Assembly (NCBI GenBank): GCA_036924085.1
Contig: JAVGWX010000004.1
Coordinates: 9,191,916-9,255,915, forward strand
Origin: Ariolimax columbianus
Lineage: Eukaryota > Mollusca > Gastropoda > Stylommatophora > Arionidae
Direction of reading: 5' to 3'
Length of the DNA: 64,000 bases
A model generated the notes under the pieces. That model worked only from the letters and a program-made list of their open reading frames with translations. It made no database searches and was not told the DNA's origin. This document shows positions 32,866 to 43,829 of the stretch, piece after piece (position 1 is the stretch's first letter; each line of letters opens with the position of its first letter). A program made the translations under genes and the position numbers.

Positions 32866-35080
32866 CCGGTGTTATTCGGGGATCTAACCAAAAAAGACGG
32901 CGCAGAAGCTTACATGTGACGTCATTTCCGTATTCCTGTTTACTGAAAGGAAAGTGGGGATACTAAACAAGAACGTCTTTTTTAAAAATCAGCTGCCATC
33001 CTTGATCTTTTCGTCTTTTGGGCCTTAATAATTTGCTTGTATGACTGCAGAACTAAACTTCAAAGGATATGGTGAGATATGCAGCCATAATTTATGTTTA
33101 AGAGTTACAAAATAATAATAAAGCCGACGACTCTTGGTAGAAATCCTTCAACTTTCGATAGAATTGAAAATGAATATTTAAATAAATATTCATTTACTTC
33201 CACCTCAAATATCACCCTGCTTAAAAAATGTCATACAATGAATATTCTACATGCTAAAATTCACTATTCGTTAACTTAAAATTAAGGTAGAAATTGTTTC
33301 CGCAAGCAGCATAGAATCGAATGAGAATGTGGGTCTCACTGATTACATGACAAGACTGGCATGATGACGCTACTGAACTTGGTTTAGATAAAATTGGCAA
33401 TCCTCCTCTAGACTGGCATGGTTAGCTCCAGTTAGCTTCCACTGAATACCACGTTTATTCGCTATTGCACGGTACGTTAAAACACCAACAGTTAGGGTCG
33501 TTGTCTCCAGCCCATAGGGGGGTGACAAAATTTGTTTGGGATCTAGAAGCTAGACTACTAGTATAGTACTAAAGTTACTATAGTATTTTCAGAAGGGGAA
33601 AATTGTACGAGTAAATAGTAAATACACTTGCCCTGAAATGTTAGAGGCACCACAGGCAGCATTTTGAAACAACCTGGGATTTGACATGCCCCGTCATGCG
33701 GTTAAGACGTAAACATACGATTACTACATAGCATCTAATGATCTTAAAAACATATGATAATAGGGTTAGGTCATTGGTCTCATTGGACTGGTCAGTGGCT
33801 GTAGGCAGGGCCGTGCTGTAGATTTTCTGAGTATGATGCAAGTCTTCGAAATGCCGCCCCTTAAATGTTTTTTCTTAAAACCTTTGATTGTTGTGATTTT
33901 TTGTTTAAATTGCACAAAATGCACATATAAACTAATAAAGATATAGACCTATTAGTTTATAGACCTATATTAAACAAACTAAAAAAATACATTAAAAAAT
34001 GCATGGACCCTTTAACATGTAGATTTGTTATTTACAAGTTGTCTGGATGTGACTTAGACTAGATCATTGTGTGACTCGTGTTGGACAAAATAGATTTGGC
34101 CATCCACATTCTTGATTAGTATACCCAAAAATTTACTAACATAATTAAGAAAATCTAGATCTTTGATGAAATGCAGGGTTCTCAATGAGGATCGTCTGTG
34201 CCTCCTATTGCGTTTCTTTTCTGCTAGCAATAGACTGGTTCATGGATACCTAAACACCAGACAAGACGAATCAAGTAGAGTGCAACCGAGCAATTGGAAG
34301 ATCAGGACTTTGTGAATGACCTCTTTCTTCTGTCTCATGACTGCTGACAGATGTAATGCAAGTTTAATATGATTTATGTACAATTGCACATCTACTGAAA
34401 AACTAAGGTGTTGACCAAGGATGGTCGGATTGTGCTGGAGATAAATTTATTACAAAATATAGAATTGTTCATGTCTCTTGGGAGCAAGATTGAGAAGATT
34501 GGAGGCACGTACAGATATATAGAAAGTAAGAACCCTGAAGGTGTTTTCATATCAGTTGGTACTTTGTGGAGATCTAGTGATTACTGCAATTACGTTTTCA
34601 GCTCTCAGTCTAATATGTACTATTGTATGGCTCTGAGTCATCACATATAACCAATGAAATAAGGTACATACTTTCATTAATGACTGCCTGACTGCACAGG
34701 ATAGAAAGACATGATATGACTACTATGGTAAGATCACTAATGCAGAACAATTGAACAGAACTGGACAGTCGCCAGTAGAGCTCAACATAATAAGGAGACC
34801 ACCACGTAGCATTCTACTGCAGTCTTTGATCTATGGACAAGAAAGTGAGAGGCAGACCTTGACCCATGTGGACGATTCCTCGAATCAGAGAACAGGGATG
34901 CTGTGGGCTGAGATGTAATCTGGAGAGAATTTGTCCAATGACTCTGCTCCTTTGAGTGATTGATTGATGTTACGATACCGAGTATTCTGGTGACTTTTTC
35001 ATCCTGTGTTTTCCAGACATTCAAATCGTTCAGCAGGAAATTGTCTACTATGTGACCAATTCTCTCTTGCATACTTTTAA
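32866..35080. other. No recognisable gene
   Basis: About 2.2 kb. A palindromic TGACGTCA (CRE-type) site is at 32917-32924, and a repeat-like GGCAGGGCCGTGCTGTAG at about 33804 resembles widespread invertebrate repeats. I searched it for the missing first eIF1 exon (a short peptide like MSxIQNL...F followed by GT) and did not find one. Confidence 0.4.
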
Positions 35081-35138
35081 GCAGTATCTTAATAGCGTGG
35101 TTAAGTGACACGGCTTGCAATCCGAAGGTGCTGGGTTT

Positions 35139-35781
35139 GCTCCCCATATAGTCCTGCTGACAGATGCTCTCGCCGTAGTCACAGCGCTAAAAAGCCAGAA
35201 AAACACTGAGCTTAATGACTTAAGAGCAGCAATCTGCAAACTGTGCCAGCAGTCCGCACCAAAAAGGGTAGTGGTACAGTGGGTTCCGTCACACTGCAAC
35301 ATCCAAGGCAACGAGGAGGCAGACAGACTGGCAAAAGAAGGTGCAAGACTACCACAAACAGATACCAGTATGACGTACGAAGAGTCAAAACGGCTTATCA
35401 AAGCCAGATACATGACCAAATGGGAAACCGAACATACTGGTTACACCAAAAACGATGCCTATTACCAGTTGAACCGAAGAGAGCAGGTCGTTGTCTTCAG
35501 ACTTCGCACTGGCCACAACAGACTGAGGTACCACCTATTCAACAAATTGAAGATAGGGTGTACCGACGAATGCCCGTGCGGTACTGGTAAAATGACCACT
35601 GAACATCTGCTGCAGAACTGCCCGACATACGAGGATCAGAGAGAGCAGATGTGGCCATTACCAGTGGAACTGCAAGACAAGCTCTATGGCAGTGGCGAGA
35701 GCCTCAGGATGACCGCCGCTTTTTTCGAAAAAATAATGGTTACTGTCTGACTGTGTACGAAGAAGAAGAAGAAGCTCCCCA
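35139..35781 (+). mobile_element. RNase H LINE (I/Nimb-like), 5'-truncated, 8-bp target-site duplication
   Basis: The insert of about 35147-35773 is on the plus strand, flanked by GCTCCCCA at 35139-35146 and 35774-35781, with a (GAA)n tail at 35758-35773. It begins within RNase H, at the third acidic motif. Sequence is close to the copy at 28082-30431, hence the same subfamily. Confidence 0.88.
35146..35750 (+). pseudogene. LINE RNase H C-terminal half and Cys-rich tail, uninterrupted
   Basis: It reads IVLLTDALAVVTALKSQKNT, WVPSHCNIQGNEEADRLAKE, FRLRTGHNRLRYHLFNKLKI, CTDECPCGTGKMTTEHLLQN and ends FFEKIMVTV before the stop at 35748-35750. The frame has no stop or shift. The N-terminal RNase H residues and the RT are absent because of 5' truncation, so it cannot act alone. 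The open frame extends a few codons upstream into the flanking SINE. Confidence 0.92.
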
Positions 35782-35830
35782 ATCACAGTACCAACCATTA
35801 CCCCGGGAAGTGCTCCAAAGGCAAAACTCC

Positions 35831-36494
35831 CTAGCGTTTACACTCTGTTGCAAAGCAACCAGGTTTGTTGACCTGAGCATGTGCCACCACTGCCTAAAGC
35901 TCTCCTTAATGCTAAACTTCCTACAGTCAGTAGGAAGATACAAAGATTCTCAGCTTGGCAATCTGCAATTACACATGTTTGTCTGTGAGCAGAAAATCTC
36001 TTAATGCAGAGAGCCACCTAAAAGGTTGCAGCACATGATGCCCCGGCTACCAACACACGTGGTAGGGTGTGCAGATCCAGGATCGAACTGCACATCCATA
36101 TGCAGACCCATACTCTGTCACGCCTGCTCATAAAAATCTGATGCCGTCATCTACATTTGTGATGGACAACTGCTACCACACAGATCAATGATTGTTTTAT
36201 CCACACCGAATTTCTTTAGAGCCTCTCATTTCTATATTTATTGTCCATGCCTGTTGCTTTCTCTGTATTGGTTTCTCTACTTCTGATCACAGAATGCTGA
36301 GACCTTCATTGTTGAATTTGTCAACTCTTATCGTTGAACAGTTCACTTTGATACTCAGAGAAGAGGGTATATTTAAATAGGAATCAATAACAAATACTAT
36401 TAGGTACTAAAAAAAGCATGTGGATTTGCAGTAATAGATGTAAAGGTATGAAAAACAGCCATGTAATGAAGTCTTTTCTCCCATCATTCCCTAG
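35831..36494. other. Intergenic or eIF1 first-intron sequence, no feature
   Basis: Upstream flank of the eIF1 exon. It ends with the splice acceptor tract TTTCTCCCATCATTCCCTAG at 36475-36494. It is probably part of the first eIF1 intron. Confidence 0.5.
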
Positions 36495-36658
36495 ATCCTT
36501 TTGCTGACACAGGTGAAGGTGTTGGGGGCACCCCTGGTATCCAGGGCTCTCTGATACACATCAGAATTCAGCAAAGGAACGGCCGCAAAACCTTGACCAC
36601 TGTCCAAGGCGTGGATCCCAAATACGATTTCAAGAAAATTGTCAAAGCAGCTAAGAAG
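36495..36658 (+). CDS. EIF1: eIF1 (SUI1), coding exon 2
   Basis: Translation initiation factor eIF1 binds the 40S subunit near the P site, keeps the scanning complex open and enforces AUG selection. This exon starts in phase 1 after CCCTAG (the first codon D is split, G|AT) and gives 54 codons: PFADTGEGVGG, then LIHIRIQQRNGRKTLTTVQG, the conserved SUI1 strand and basic loop, then DPKYDFKKIVKAAKK. It ends AAG|GTACCG with a good donor. Joined to 40856-40987 and 44666-44680 it forms the complete SUI1 fold except for about the first 11 residues, which in other animals (M...F before DPFAD) lie on a separate short exon. That exon was not located. GTPGIQGS before LIHI differs from vertebrates, as expected for this variable linker. 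Confidence 0.96.
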
Positions 36659-37069
36659 GTACCGTAACAGTATACCTAGCAACAGTTTTTTTTTTCTGGC
36701 ACTGCTTTATTATGCTTTATTTATTTGGGAGGTACACTGTCCCACACGTCTGATTGACACATCAGGAACAAGAAGTTGACACATTGTCAGATTGTGTTGT
36801 CCATAATTGCTGTATTATCATTTTCTTAAAGAAGGCAATAGAGCTTCTAGTAAAAGTGAAGAAATTCTATTGGTGTGGCTAAAATCAGTCATATTAGTCA
36901 GGAGGGGGGTTCTCTTAGTTTCTCAGCACAATGTTGAGTGTTCAGTGTCTATAAGGGTGAGTGGGGTTTTTATAGTAAGCAAGAAAGATATGTTTTAATG
37001 TTTGTAAAAAGGGGTATGTTTTAAAGCAAGAGAGTGGGATCTTGCAACTAAATCTTTTATCATGTAGCA

Positions 37070-37540
37070 TGACCTTTGAAAAATGGCACTCTCATCACAT
37101 CTGCATTGTAAGACTTGATCTGTGCCTGTTCTCCAACTTCTGTCACTGCCATCTAACATCTTTGGTGTCACATGTCCATTTTCTCTTCAGTCTGCTCTTG
37201 CCTTATTTTTCAGATAACATACCTTCCAGTATAATTTTTGTTTCCTAGAAGTAGTGATGTTTACAAGCCAATTTGTTCTTAACCGAGCACCTTTTGCTGT
37301 GATCTTTTTCATTATCCATATCATTCTGAGAACTTTTCCGTATAATTTTAGCTCAAAGGATTCAATTTTGTTCTTTAGTATTTGTGTGATTGTCCATAAT
37401 TCACATATCCATGTGTTACCTCGGGGAAGGTGCATGCCCTCTGGATATTTGTTTTTCAGTGGTTCTGTCATACGTTCATCATTGTACATAACCTCTGCTT
37501 TGCCACATCTATTCTTCTTTGACTTCTTATTTTAACAGTC
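37070..37540 (-). mobile_element. LINE ORF2 C-terminal remnant in eIF1 intron
   Basis: The minus strand reads CELWTITQILKNKIESFELK, LYGKVLRMIWIMKK, LVNITTSRKQKLYWKVCYLK, with further decayed tail downstream. It is homologous in layout to the fragment at 20322-20760 (CETWTTTQTLNKRIDSFELK). It is antisense to eIF1. Confidence 0.75.
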
Positions 37541-37884
37541 TCCATTGTTGCTTAAAGTGGAGGAGAGATTTGAAACATGTCATGTTTTCAATTTCTTCTT
37601 TTTCTAGGGTAACTTTGTTGTATTTTTTGTAATACATTATTTATAAATCAAATGGATGTCTGGTGGGATTTTTGTCACAGAAACAGAAAGATAAAGAATA
37701 CAATAACGTTTTGAGGGTTAGAAAACATGCAACTACAGAGCACAGTCAAGAACATACTTCTCCAGACAGACATAACATATAAAAGCATTACCTGCAAAAT
37801 ACCCACAAATACAGGCCTTTGATTGCTGGTAGTGACTGTCTACATTGTTATTTAATGATCATGTTCTGAGAAGTCATCTTTACA

Positions 37885-38136
37885 TTTGTTATATAAATCT
37901 TCTTCTTCGTACGCTGTCAGACGTCAACTTGAATTTGTTCGAAGAAAGCAGCTGTCATCCTGAGGCTGTCAACACTACCATAGAGCTTGTCTAGTGTTAG
38001 CACTGGTGATGGTCACATGTGCTTTCTCTGGTCCTCGTATGTCGGGCAATTTTGCAGCAGATGTTCAGCTGTCATTTTCCTTGTACCACAGGTGCATTCG
38101 TCAGTGCCACCTATCTTCAGTTTTTGTTATATAAAT
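37885..38136 (-). mobile_element. RNase H LINE 3' fragment, 14-bp target-site duplication
   Basis: The insert 37899-38122 is flanked by TTTGTTATATAAAT at 37885-37898 and 38123-38136. It contains only the last 220 bp of the I/Nimb-like LINE (Cys-rich tail to 3' end, with a TTCTTCTTC tail at its left edge). It belongs to the subfamily of the 23056-23944 copy (TCAGACGTCAACTTGAATTT). Confidence 0.92.
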
Positions 38137-38228
38137 AAAGGTTGTGCGGTGGTCAAATAGGACATTCTTTTTACAACCCAACTACATACCACTCTTACAA
38201 ACTATATTTCAGCAAATATGATTTTATG

Positions 38229-38781
38229 TACGAGACGTGTTCAAATGAAACCGGACCTAACTGCACCAAGTCAACATGCGCATGATGTCAATTTAGGTGT
38301 AAACAGCACAAACCGACAGGTTTGCAAAATTTCGTTATCCTCTGACTGTTTCTCCAGCAGACCGTTGAAAACATGGCGTGTGTGATACAGAATTGATCAG
38401 CGAGTGATGATTCGGTTTCAAACTGCTGAAGAATGTCAACCAGTTGACATTCATCTCAGAATGGAAGCCGTGTGTGGGGACAAAAGTGTGGTGAAGACAA
38501 CAAGAAAGAACTGGACAATGATGTTTAAAGGACGGGAGTTAACGAAAGATGTTCCGAGACCAGGTCAGGCGTATATTGTTGTCATCATACACCGCCTGCA
38601 TCATTCAGCTGTTAGAAGTTGAATCACCGCTTGCTGAGGAAACTGTGAGCCGGAGGATAATGAAATTTTGTAAACTTGACAGCTGGTATGTGCTGTTTAC
38701 ACCAGAATTACGTCATCATGCATATCGTATGTATGTTCACTTGGGGCAGTTAGGTCCGGTTTCATTTGACCACGCCTCGTA
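38229..38781 (+). mobile_element. Mariner-like element, internally deleted
   Basis: Terminal inverted repeats of about 37 bp: CGAGACGTGTTCAAATGAAA... from 38231, and its complement ending at 38779 (CGAGGCGTGGTCAAATGAAA on the minus strand), with three or four mismatches. The outer dinucleotides are TA at 38229-38230 and 38780-38781, as for Tc1/mariner insertion. The total length of about 550 bp is well below the 1.2-1.3 kb of an autonomous element. Confidence 0.92.
38380..38622 (+). pseudogene. Mariner transposase N-terminal helix-turn-helix fragment
   Basis: It reads RVMIRFQTAEECQPVDIHLR, then DKSVVKTTRKNW, FKGRELTKDVPRPGQ. This is the paired HTH DNA-binding region of mariner transposases (usual pattern RxVIRFL...EIHxxL...WxxxFKxGRxxxxDxxRxGRP). 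The DD(34)D catalytic domain is missing, so the element can move only with help. The sequence after about 38640 leads directly to the right inverted repeat. Confidence 0.8.
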
Positions 38782-38929
38782 TATTTCAGCAAATATAATT
38801 TGCTCACTGGACAACAGAAATGGATAAAAATTAATGTTGACATAAATAGAGAGCAGAAATGAAGTTATTGAAAGAGTAAAGAGATTGAAAAGAACAAGTT
38901 AGGTTTGAAGGTTTTAGCACAGGGCAGAC

Positions 38930-39044
38930 GAGACCATATATCTTCTTCATCGTACGCAGTCAGACAGTAACCATTATTTTTTCGAAAAAGGCAGCGGTCA
39001 TCCTGAGGCTGTCGACACTGCCATAGAGCTTGGAGACCATATAT
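38930..39044 (-). mobile_element. RNase H LINE 3' fragment of about 91 bp, 12-bp target-site duplication
   Basis: The insert 38942-39032 is flanked by GAGACCATATAT at 38930-38941 and 39033-39044. It contains only the terminal part of the I/Nimb-like LINE: the sequence for the last about 20 residues plus the 3' end, CTTCTTCATCGTACGCAGTC. It shows extreme 5' truncation with an intact 3' end. Confidence 0.92.
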
Positions 39045-39163
39045 ATAGTTAGGAGCTTAGACAACCATTTATTTCTTTGTGGGAGTTGAGTCAGTGCAGC
39101 TGAACTCAGTCCCGCCAGAATTTAAGCAACCAAATAGAACCACGACGTAAGCTACATACCATG

Positions 39164-39560
39164 TGTCAACACTAGAACGATAGTGTTTAGTGACATGCCG
39201 ACCAACCCGAGTCGTCTGGAGGCAGCGCGAATAGGATGGTGATAATGAAAAGCAGACGTATAAAAACGCGCGCCGTTTTGGAAATCACGTGATCTGAGGG
39301 TGGAGATAGAATAGAAAAGCCAGACAGAGAAAGACGTGAGGATTACCTGAGAACACTTTCGAGAGACGGTGAGTGAGAGCAGGTGTCGGAGATAATAAGA
39401 CTTGACTTCAGAGAGAGAGAAAATTTCACTTCAGAGACAGGTACTTTGGAAAGAGACGCGCAGTGGAGGGCAGGCGACGGAGGGATATGCATTTGAGATA
39501 GACACGCATCAAGCAAGGTAACTACTTTCATTTTATGTAGTGGTCGTAATTACAAGTAGT
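39164..39560 (+). promoter_or_regulatory. TATA-box promoter-like segment, possible LTR fragment, in eIF1 intron
   Basis: TATAAAA at about 39258-39265 is followed by ACGCGCGCCG, a GC-rich and then purine-rich leader, donor-like GGTGAGTGAG near 39364 and CAAGGTAACT near 39515. The left end TGTGTCAACACTAGAACG and the overall TATA layout could suit a solo or truncated LTR, but no matching terminal repeat, primer-binding site or target duplication was found. Base composition is clearly different from the AT-rich intron around it. Confidence 0.3.
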
Positions 39561-40855
39561 CAGTAGCTTATAGAAGTAGTCATCTCATTCATCAAATTGA
39601 CGCAGTCCCACAGATCACGTCGACCTCACCTTGATCACGTGAATGTAAGTCGTCGACCGCAGCTAGAGGCAGTTGTCCAGTGATCCCATGAATCATATTT
39701 CATGCAGTCTATCCTGACAGCAGGGAGACCACTTCGACCTACTGCTGATAAAGAGGAACAGGATCACGGATGTCATACCTGAATTCAGAACCTATGAGCT
39801 TCACCATCCGCAACTAAGTTCGATCGCAGCAGATCAGGTGAGGAGAAAGAACAGGGAAACAACAGTATCCTTAAGGTTAGGTTTTAGCTGTAGGAGTGTT
39901 TCAGATTTACCGTCTGCGACAGAGCTCCCATAAAATAGATCGGGCTCTGGTACACTACCGCCAGTTATGTAAAAACTATATTGTTTAAGAAATTATGAGA
40001 AACTGGTATGATTGCCTGTGGTGAAAGCTGAAAAGGAAAGCCTGTGGCATGACAGCTGATTTCCTGATCTAAAAGTCTGATGCAGGAATTGGATTCTACA
40101 ATGTTAGAACAGTGAATTGATTTATTTTCCCTTTCACTGCAGTTATTGAAGCACAGGTTTTCTCCTTTCCCCGAACTCTTTTAAAGGGATTTTGAATATA
40201 TAAAAAAAGCAATAGAAGTTTTGAATCATTGGTTTACCTGATTCTGCCAGCCACATTCACAACCCTCTTTAATCACCTTTTATGATTTACTAGGACTATC
40301 AAGTGGTCCTATTCTTTTCTTACTGCATACCACTGGTGAAAATGAATGAGGCAGGCAAATTCAAGCAAATCACAGTAAAAATCTCTTTAGGAAGAATGAC
40401 ATAATTATTTGGGCCCATCACTAAACAACGCTGCTTGCCCAGAACAGCCAAGAAATGTGCACCAGCATGACTAGTCAGTGCTGGAATTTGATTGAACATG
40501 TCCTCAAAAAGAGAACCTTATAATATACATGAACAAAACCACCATGCTATGGACCACAAAGAGAAGCTGAAAATGACGGCCGGCCTAAGACAATTTGTCA
40601 AAGAACCATGGCAGCTGAAATGAATATTGTGAACCAGAGTATGGACATCATATGAAGATAGAGACATGCCAGGGGAAGTGGATGAAGTTTTTCTACTGCC
40701 ATTAATGATGCTAGCCATTGACAAAGCATCTAAGAATGTAAGCACTTCTACTTTTGCTTGTCATTTGTCTTCCGTCAGGTAACATGTCCAAAATGTTTTG
40801 TGTGAGTAGTTTCCAGTTACCTTCTTTTGACTTAGACCTTGTTTTCCCTGTCCAG

Positions 40856-40987
40856 GAATTTGCCTGCAATGGTACAGTAGTAGAGCACCCAGAATATGGA
40901 GAGGTAATTCAGTTGCAGGGAGATCAGCGTGAGCACATTCGGACGTTGCTTATTAAAGTTGGCATTGCTACCAACGAGCAAATAAAG
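40856..40987 (+). CDS. EIF1: eIF1 (SUI1), coding exon 3
   Basis: 44 codons in phase 0, between acceptor TTTTCCCTGTCCAG and donor AAG|GTGAGT. It reads EFACNGTVVEHPEYGEVIQL, QGDQREHIRTLLIKVGIATN and EQIKV-type end, the second half of the SUI1 domain. FACNGTVxEHPEYGEVIQLQGDQR is one of the most conserved stretches of eukaryotic eIF1, so the call is close to certain. The intron before it is 4197 bp and carries LINE fragments and a mariner-like element; the one after is 3678 bp. No disabling change is seen, so this is a functional gene and not a retrocopy. Confidence 0.97.
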
Positions 40988-41889
40988 GTGAGTTTTAAAT
41001 TCTCTATCACCTTGTCTTATTTGTTGTTCCTATTTTTAAATTTAGTAACCCCACGACTGAGCCTACTAGTGGACCAATAATGAGTTACATTATTTGTTTG
41101 TTCATAGACCACAGAACAACTAACTTCTTTCCACACACTTTTGTTTCATTTGACTCTGTCCAACAATCACTCTTGCACAAATTTCACACGCACATTCAGG
41201 GTGAGGCCCTTACCATTGCACTTTGGTTGGGCTGGCTTCTGAGAGTGCTCAAACCTAGCACTAGCATAGATACATACGCACACATACATCCAAGCACCGG
41301 TTTACGTGTCTTAATATCACTCAATTTGACTACGGTCTGGGGTGGAACAGGCGCGCCTCCGCCAGTAGAGACAAGTGAGGCAAACACGCCAAACAAAATA
41401 TACAAATTCTGCCCTCGGAACGCTTTGTTCTACTTATAAATACAGTGGCAGAATCTTGTAATTTTTACCTTGATGTCTCTACCGGTACTCTAAATTGCAC
41501 TCTAGTGAAATCATCACCTACACTTAAAATTTCTTTATAAACTTGATTTGAATATAAACTTGATTTGAATAGCTCCATACAATCTGATCTAATTATTATA
41601 GTATTTGTTATAGCATCCAAGGTAGAACATTAACTGCCTTTATTCTGAAAAACTTTAATTAAAAATAAACCAATTATATTAAAATGAAAAATAAACTTCA
41701 TAAATATGGGAAACATAATTACTGCTTAATGTTTTTATTATTTTTCACATTGTTGTGATATCTCATAAATCATTAATTTTACCTTGTCCTAATCGGGTTT
41801 ATAATCAAATCATCATCAGGTGCCCTGTCAGTTTGCTATGATTCACTTTTATCACGTGTGTTATTTATCAACTCTGTTGTTGATTGTCA

Positions 41890-43445
41890 TCCGTGCTATT
41901 CTCTCAGGCTGTCCAGCATCTTCTCTCTTCCTTCCTCTGTCTCTCTCTCTTTGCTATCTTTCCCCTTGTCACAATGTGCTCCAAGCCACCTCTTCTCATA
42001 ACATGCCCTAAAAGGGATGACTGCCTTGTTCTGACCCTTGCAATTTGTGTTTGTGCTTTGGCTATTGTATTATTAGTCTTTCTTGCAGTCCATGGAAATC
42101 CCAGCATTCTTCTGTAAAACCACATCTCCATTGCTTCTAAAGACATATGCGCTTGCTTGCAGAATGCCCATGATTCACTGCCATATGTCGGTACTGGTTC
42201 CACATAACATCCAAGGACTCTTTCTCATTTCCAGTGACAGGGTTTTGTTGCACAATATTCCTTTCATGGTCTGGAAGACCGATTTTGCTTGGGCTATTCT
42301 ACATTTTATTTAGTAATTGCATCTTCTATCTGATGTTATGTATGTGCCCAGGTATTTAAACGTGTTAATTTGTCTCAATTCGGTCCCCTTCTCTTTGACA
42401 CATAATTTTGAAGAGTTTGGTTTCTTAGTCGCTACCATCGCCTCATTTAAAAAAAAAATGTAAACTGAGGCCTCTGGTTTTACTTTGCTGAACTGAACTA
42501 CACTGTTGACCATTTCCTGCAGGGGAACTGAGACAATAGTCCGGTCAGGCACAATATACTGACCCAGACCACTATCTCTCTTCTATGTAGTAGTGCTCCC
42601 ATGTTTTCAAGGCAGATAGGCTGATGAGATGCGGATGGGCGTGATCCCCGTAGTAGGGAGTGTCACGCAGATGAAGCCAAGTATAGCATAACCGCCTGGA
42701 GGACCTCAATCCACCTTCATCAGCACACTTGGGATGTGAGGAAAGCTACTGCAACCTGCCACTTAATGCACTTTTCAGGGCGTGCACTAGAGTAAACTTT
42801 CCATTTCCTGCAAGTCAATTTCATACTGGATTGTCAATACAAAATCAGTATATCATAGATTTATTATTCTCTCTGCCAATTGATATTCCTGGCATTGTCT
42901 GTGTCTCTTAAGATAAACTTGCGTGTATAGAGATAACAGGTCAGGGGACAGAACACAGCCTTACCTCTCCCTTTTTTTTCTGTTTATATTCTCCCACTTG
43001 ATTGTTAATTCTTATAGAAGTAGTTTGTCCCCAATACACATTTTGAATGATCCTGAAATCCTTGCCATCAATATGCAAAGTTTTCAACATTTAGGTGATT
43101 TCCATGTTTTACCCTGTCGTACACTTTAACATCGTCTATGAAACACAGATATACATTGACTGTCATCTCAATGGGTCTCTTGATTATTGTTCCTAATATG
43201 ATGTATATGGCGTTTATGCCTTTGCTGTTCATCACCAATGTTTGGTTTTATTCTACTCCTCTCTTCTTATGATTATTCGCAGTAGTATCTTTGTATAGTG
43301 GCTCGTGGTTTTTTTTCGGCAGTGCTATGGACATTAATTTCATTAAATCATTCAGAATATATCCACAATTGTAAATATCATTCAACAATTTTGTAATCAA
43401 TACCATCATCAAATTTTGTTGTATCATCACCATCTGGTGGCCATC
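41890..43445 (-). mobile_element. Endonuclease-RT type LINE, RT to C-terminus, decayed, in eIF1 intron
   Basis: Minus-strand blocks in order: LLNDIYNCGYILNDLMKLMS and IALPKKN at about 43385-43300 (usual LFNxIYNSGxWPxDLxxSxFIALPKK), decayed RT middle, then ELRQINTFKYLGTYITSDRR near 42385-42320. Next is YGSESWAFCKQAHMSLEAME, MWFYRRMLGFPWTARKTN, and LLGHVMRRGGLEHIVTRGKI at 42190-41960. The last block ends near 41905. Many stops. The clade matches the C-terminal layout of the RTE-like/Proto2-like group; exact placement is uncertain. Confidence 0.85.
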
Positions 43446-43829
43446 ATGACTCGTTCCGTGGTGCCAGGGCCACCAGAAAAACCTTAATTAAATTTAATTT
43501 TTTTCCATTAGCAAAGGGGATATTACTTTAAATAAATGGTTATACTACAAAACTGCCCCGAATATTATATACAGAGAAAATCTCACAGGTCCATAGAAAC
43601 AACACTGGAAGAGAAACTTTATGGACCTGTATGTGAACTACAAAAGACAGTGAAGTTTATACAATAGACAACATTGCAGATATAGACTATTTTAAAGTGA
43701 ACGAAAGAAGAAATAAATGTTTTTTTTCTTTCCAGTTTGTAGCTTTCAGTTTTGCCTAATTGTAACATTCCGTGGTTCTTTTACATTTTAACTTAGCAAG
43801 ATTTTAAAAATAATGTTTGTGCCTACATC

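Larger units (their letters stand above)
35085..35830 (+). mobile_element. tRNA-like SINE relic split by an RNase H LINE
   Basis: TAGCGTGGTTAAGTGACACGGC is an A-box-like tRNA head, and GGTGCTGGGTTTGCTCCCC followed, after the LINE, by AATCACAG gives a B-box-like arm. The LINE sits inside the B-box region. SINE identity is inferred from this layout only; its right border is unknown. Confidence 0.5.
36659..40855 (+). other. EIF1: eIF1 intron between coding exons 2 and 3
   Basis: This 4.2-kb GT-AG intron holds a LINE tail remnant, two tiny RNase H LINE fragments, a mariner-like element and a TATA-bearing segment, listed separately. The stretches 36680-37060, 37540-37880 and 39560-40830 contain no feature that I recognise. 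Confidence 0.85.

Noticed and set aside
32866..33000. CRE-containing region (TGACGTCA at 32917) as the eIF1 promoter
   Set aside because: A single palindromic site is not enough, no first exon follows, and the distance to exon 2 is 3.5 kb with an RNase H LINE between; left open.
33121..33160. AATCCTTCAACTTTCGATAG as the missing first eIF1 exon (NPSTFD)
   Set aside because: No upstream ATG in the right phase and no GT donor after the G; the next bases are ATAG, so no splice is possible.
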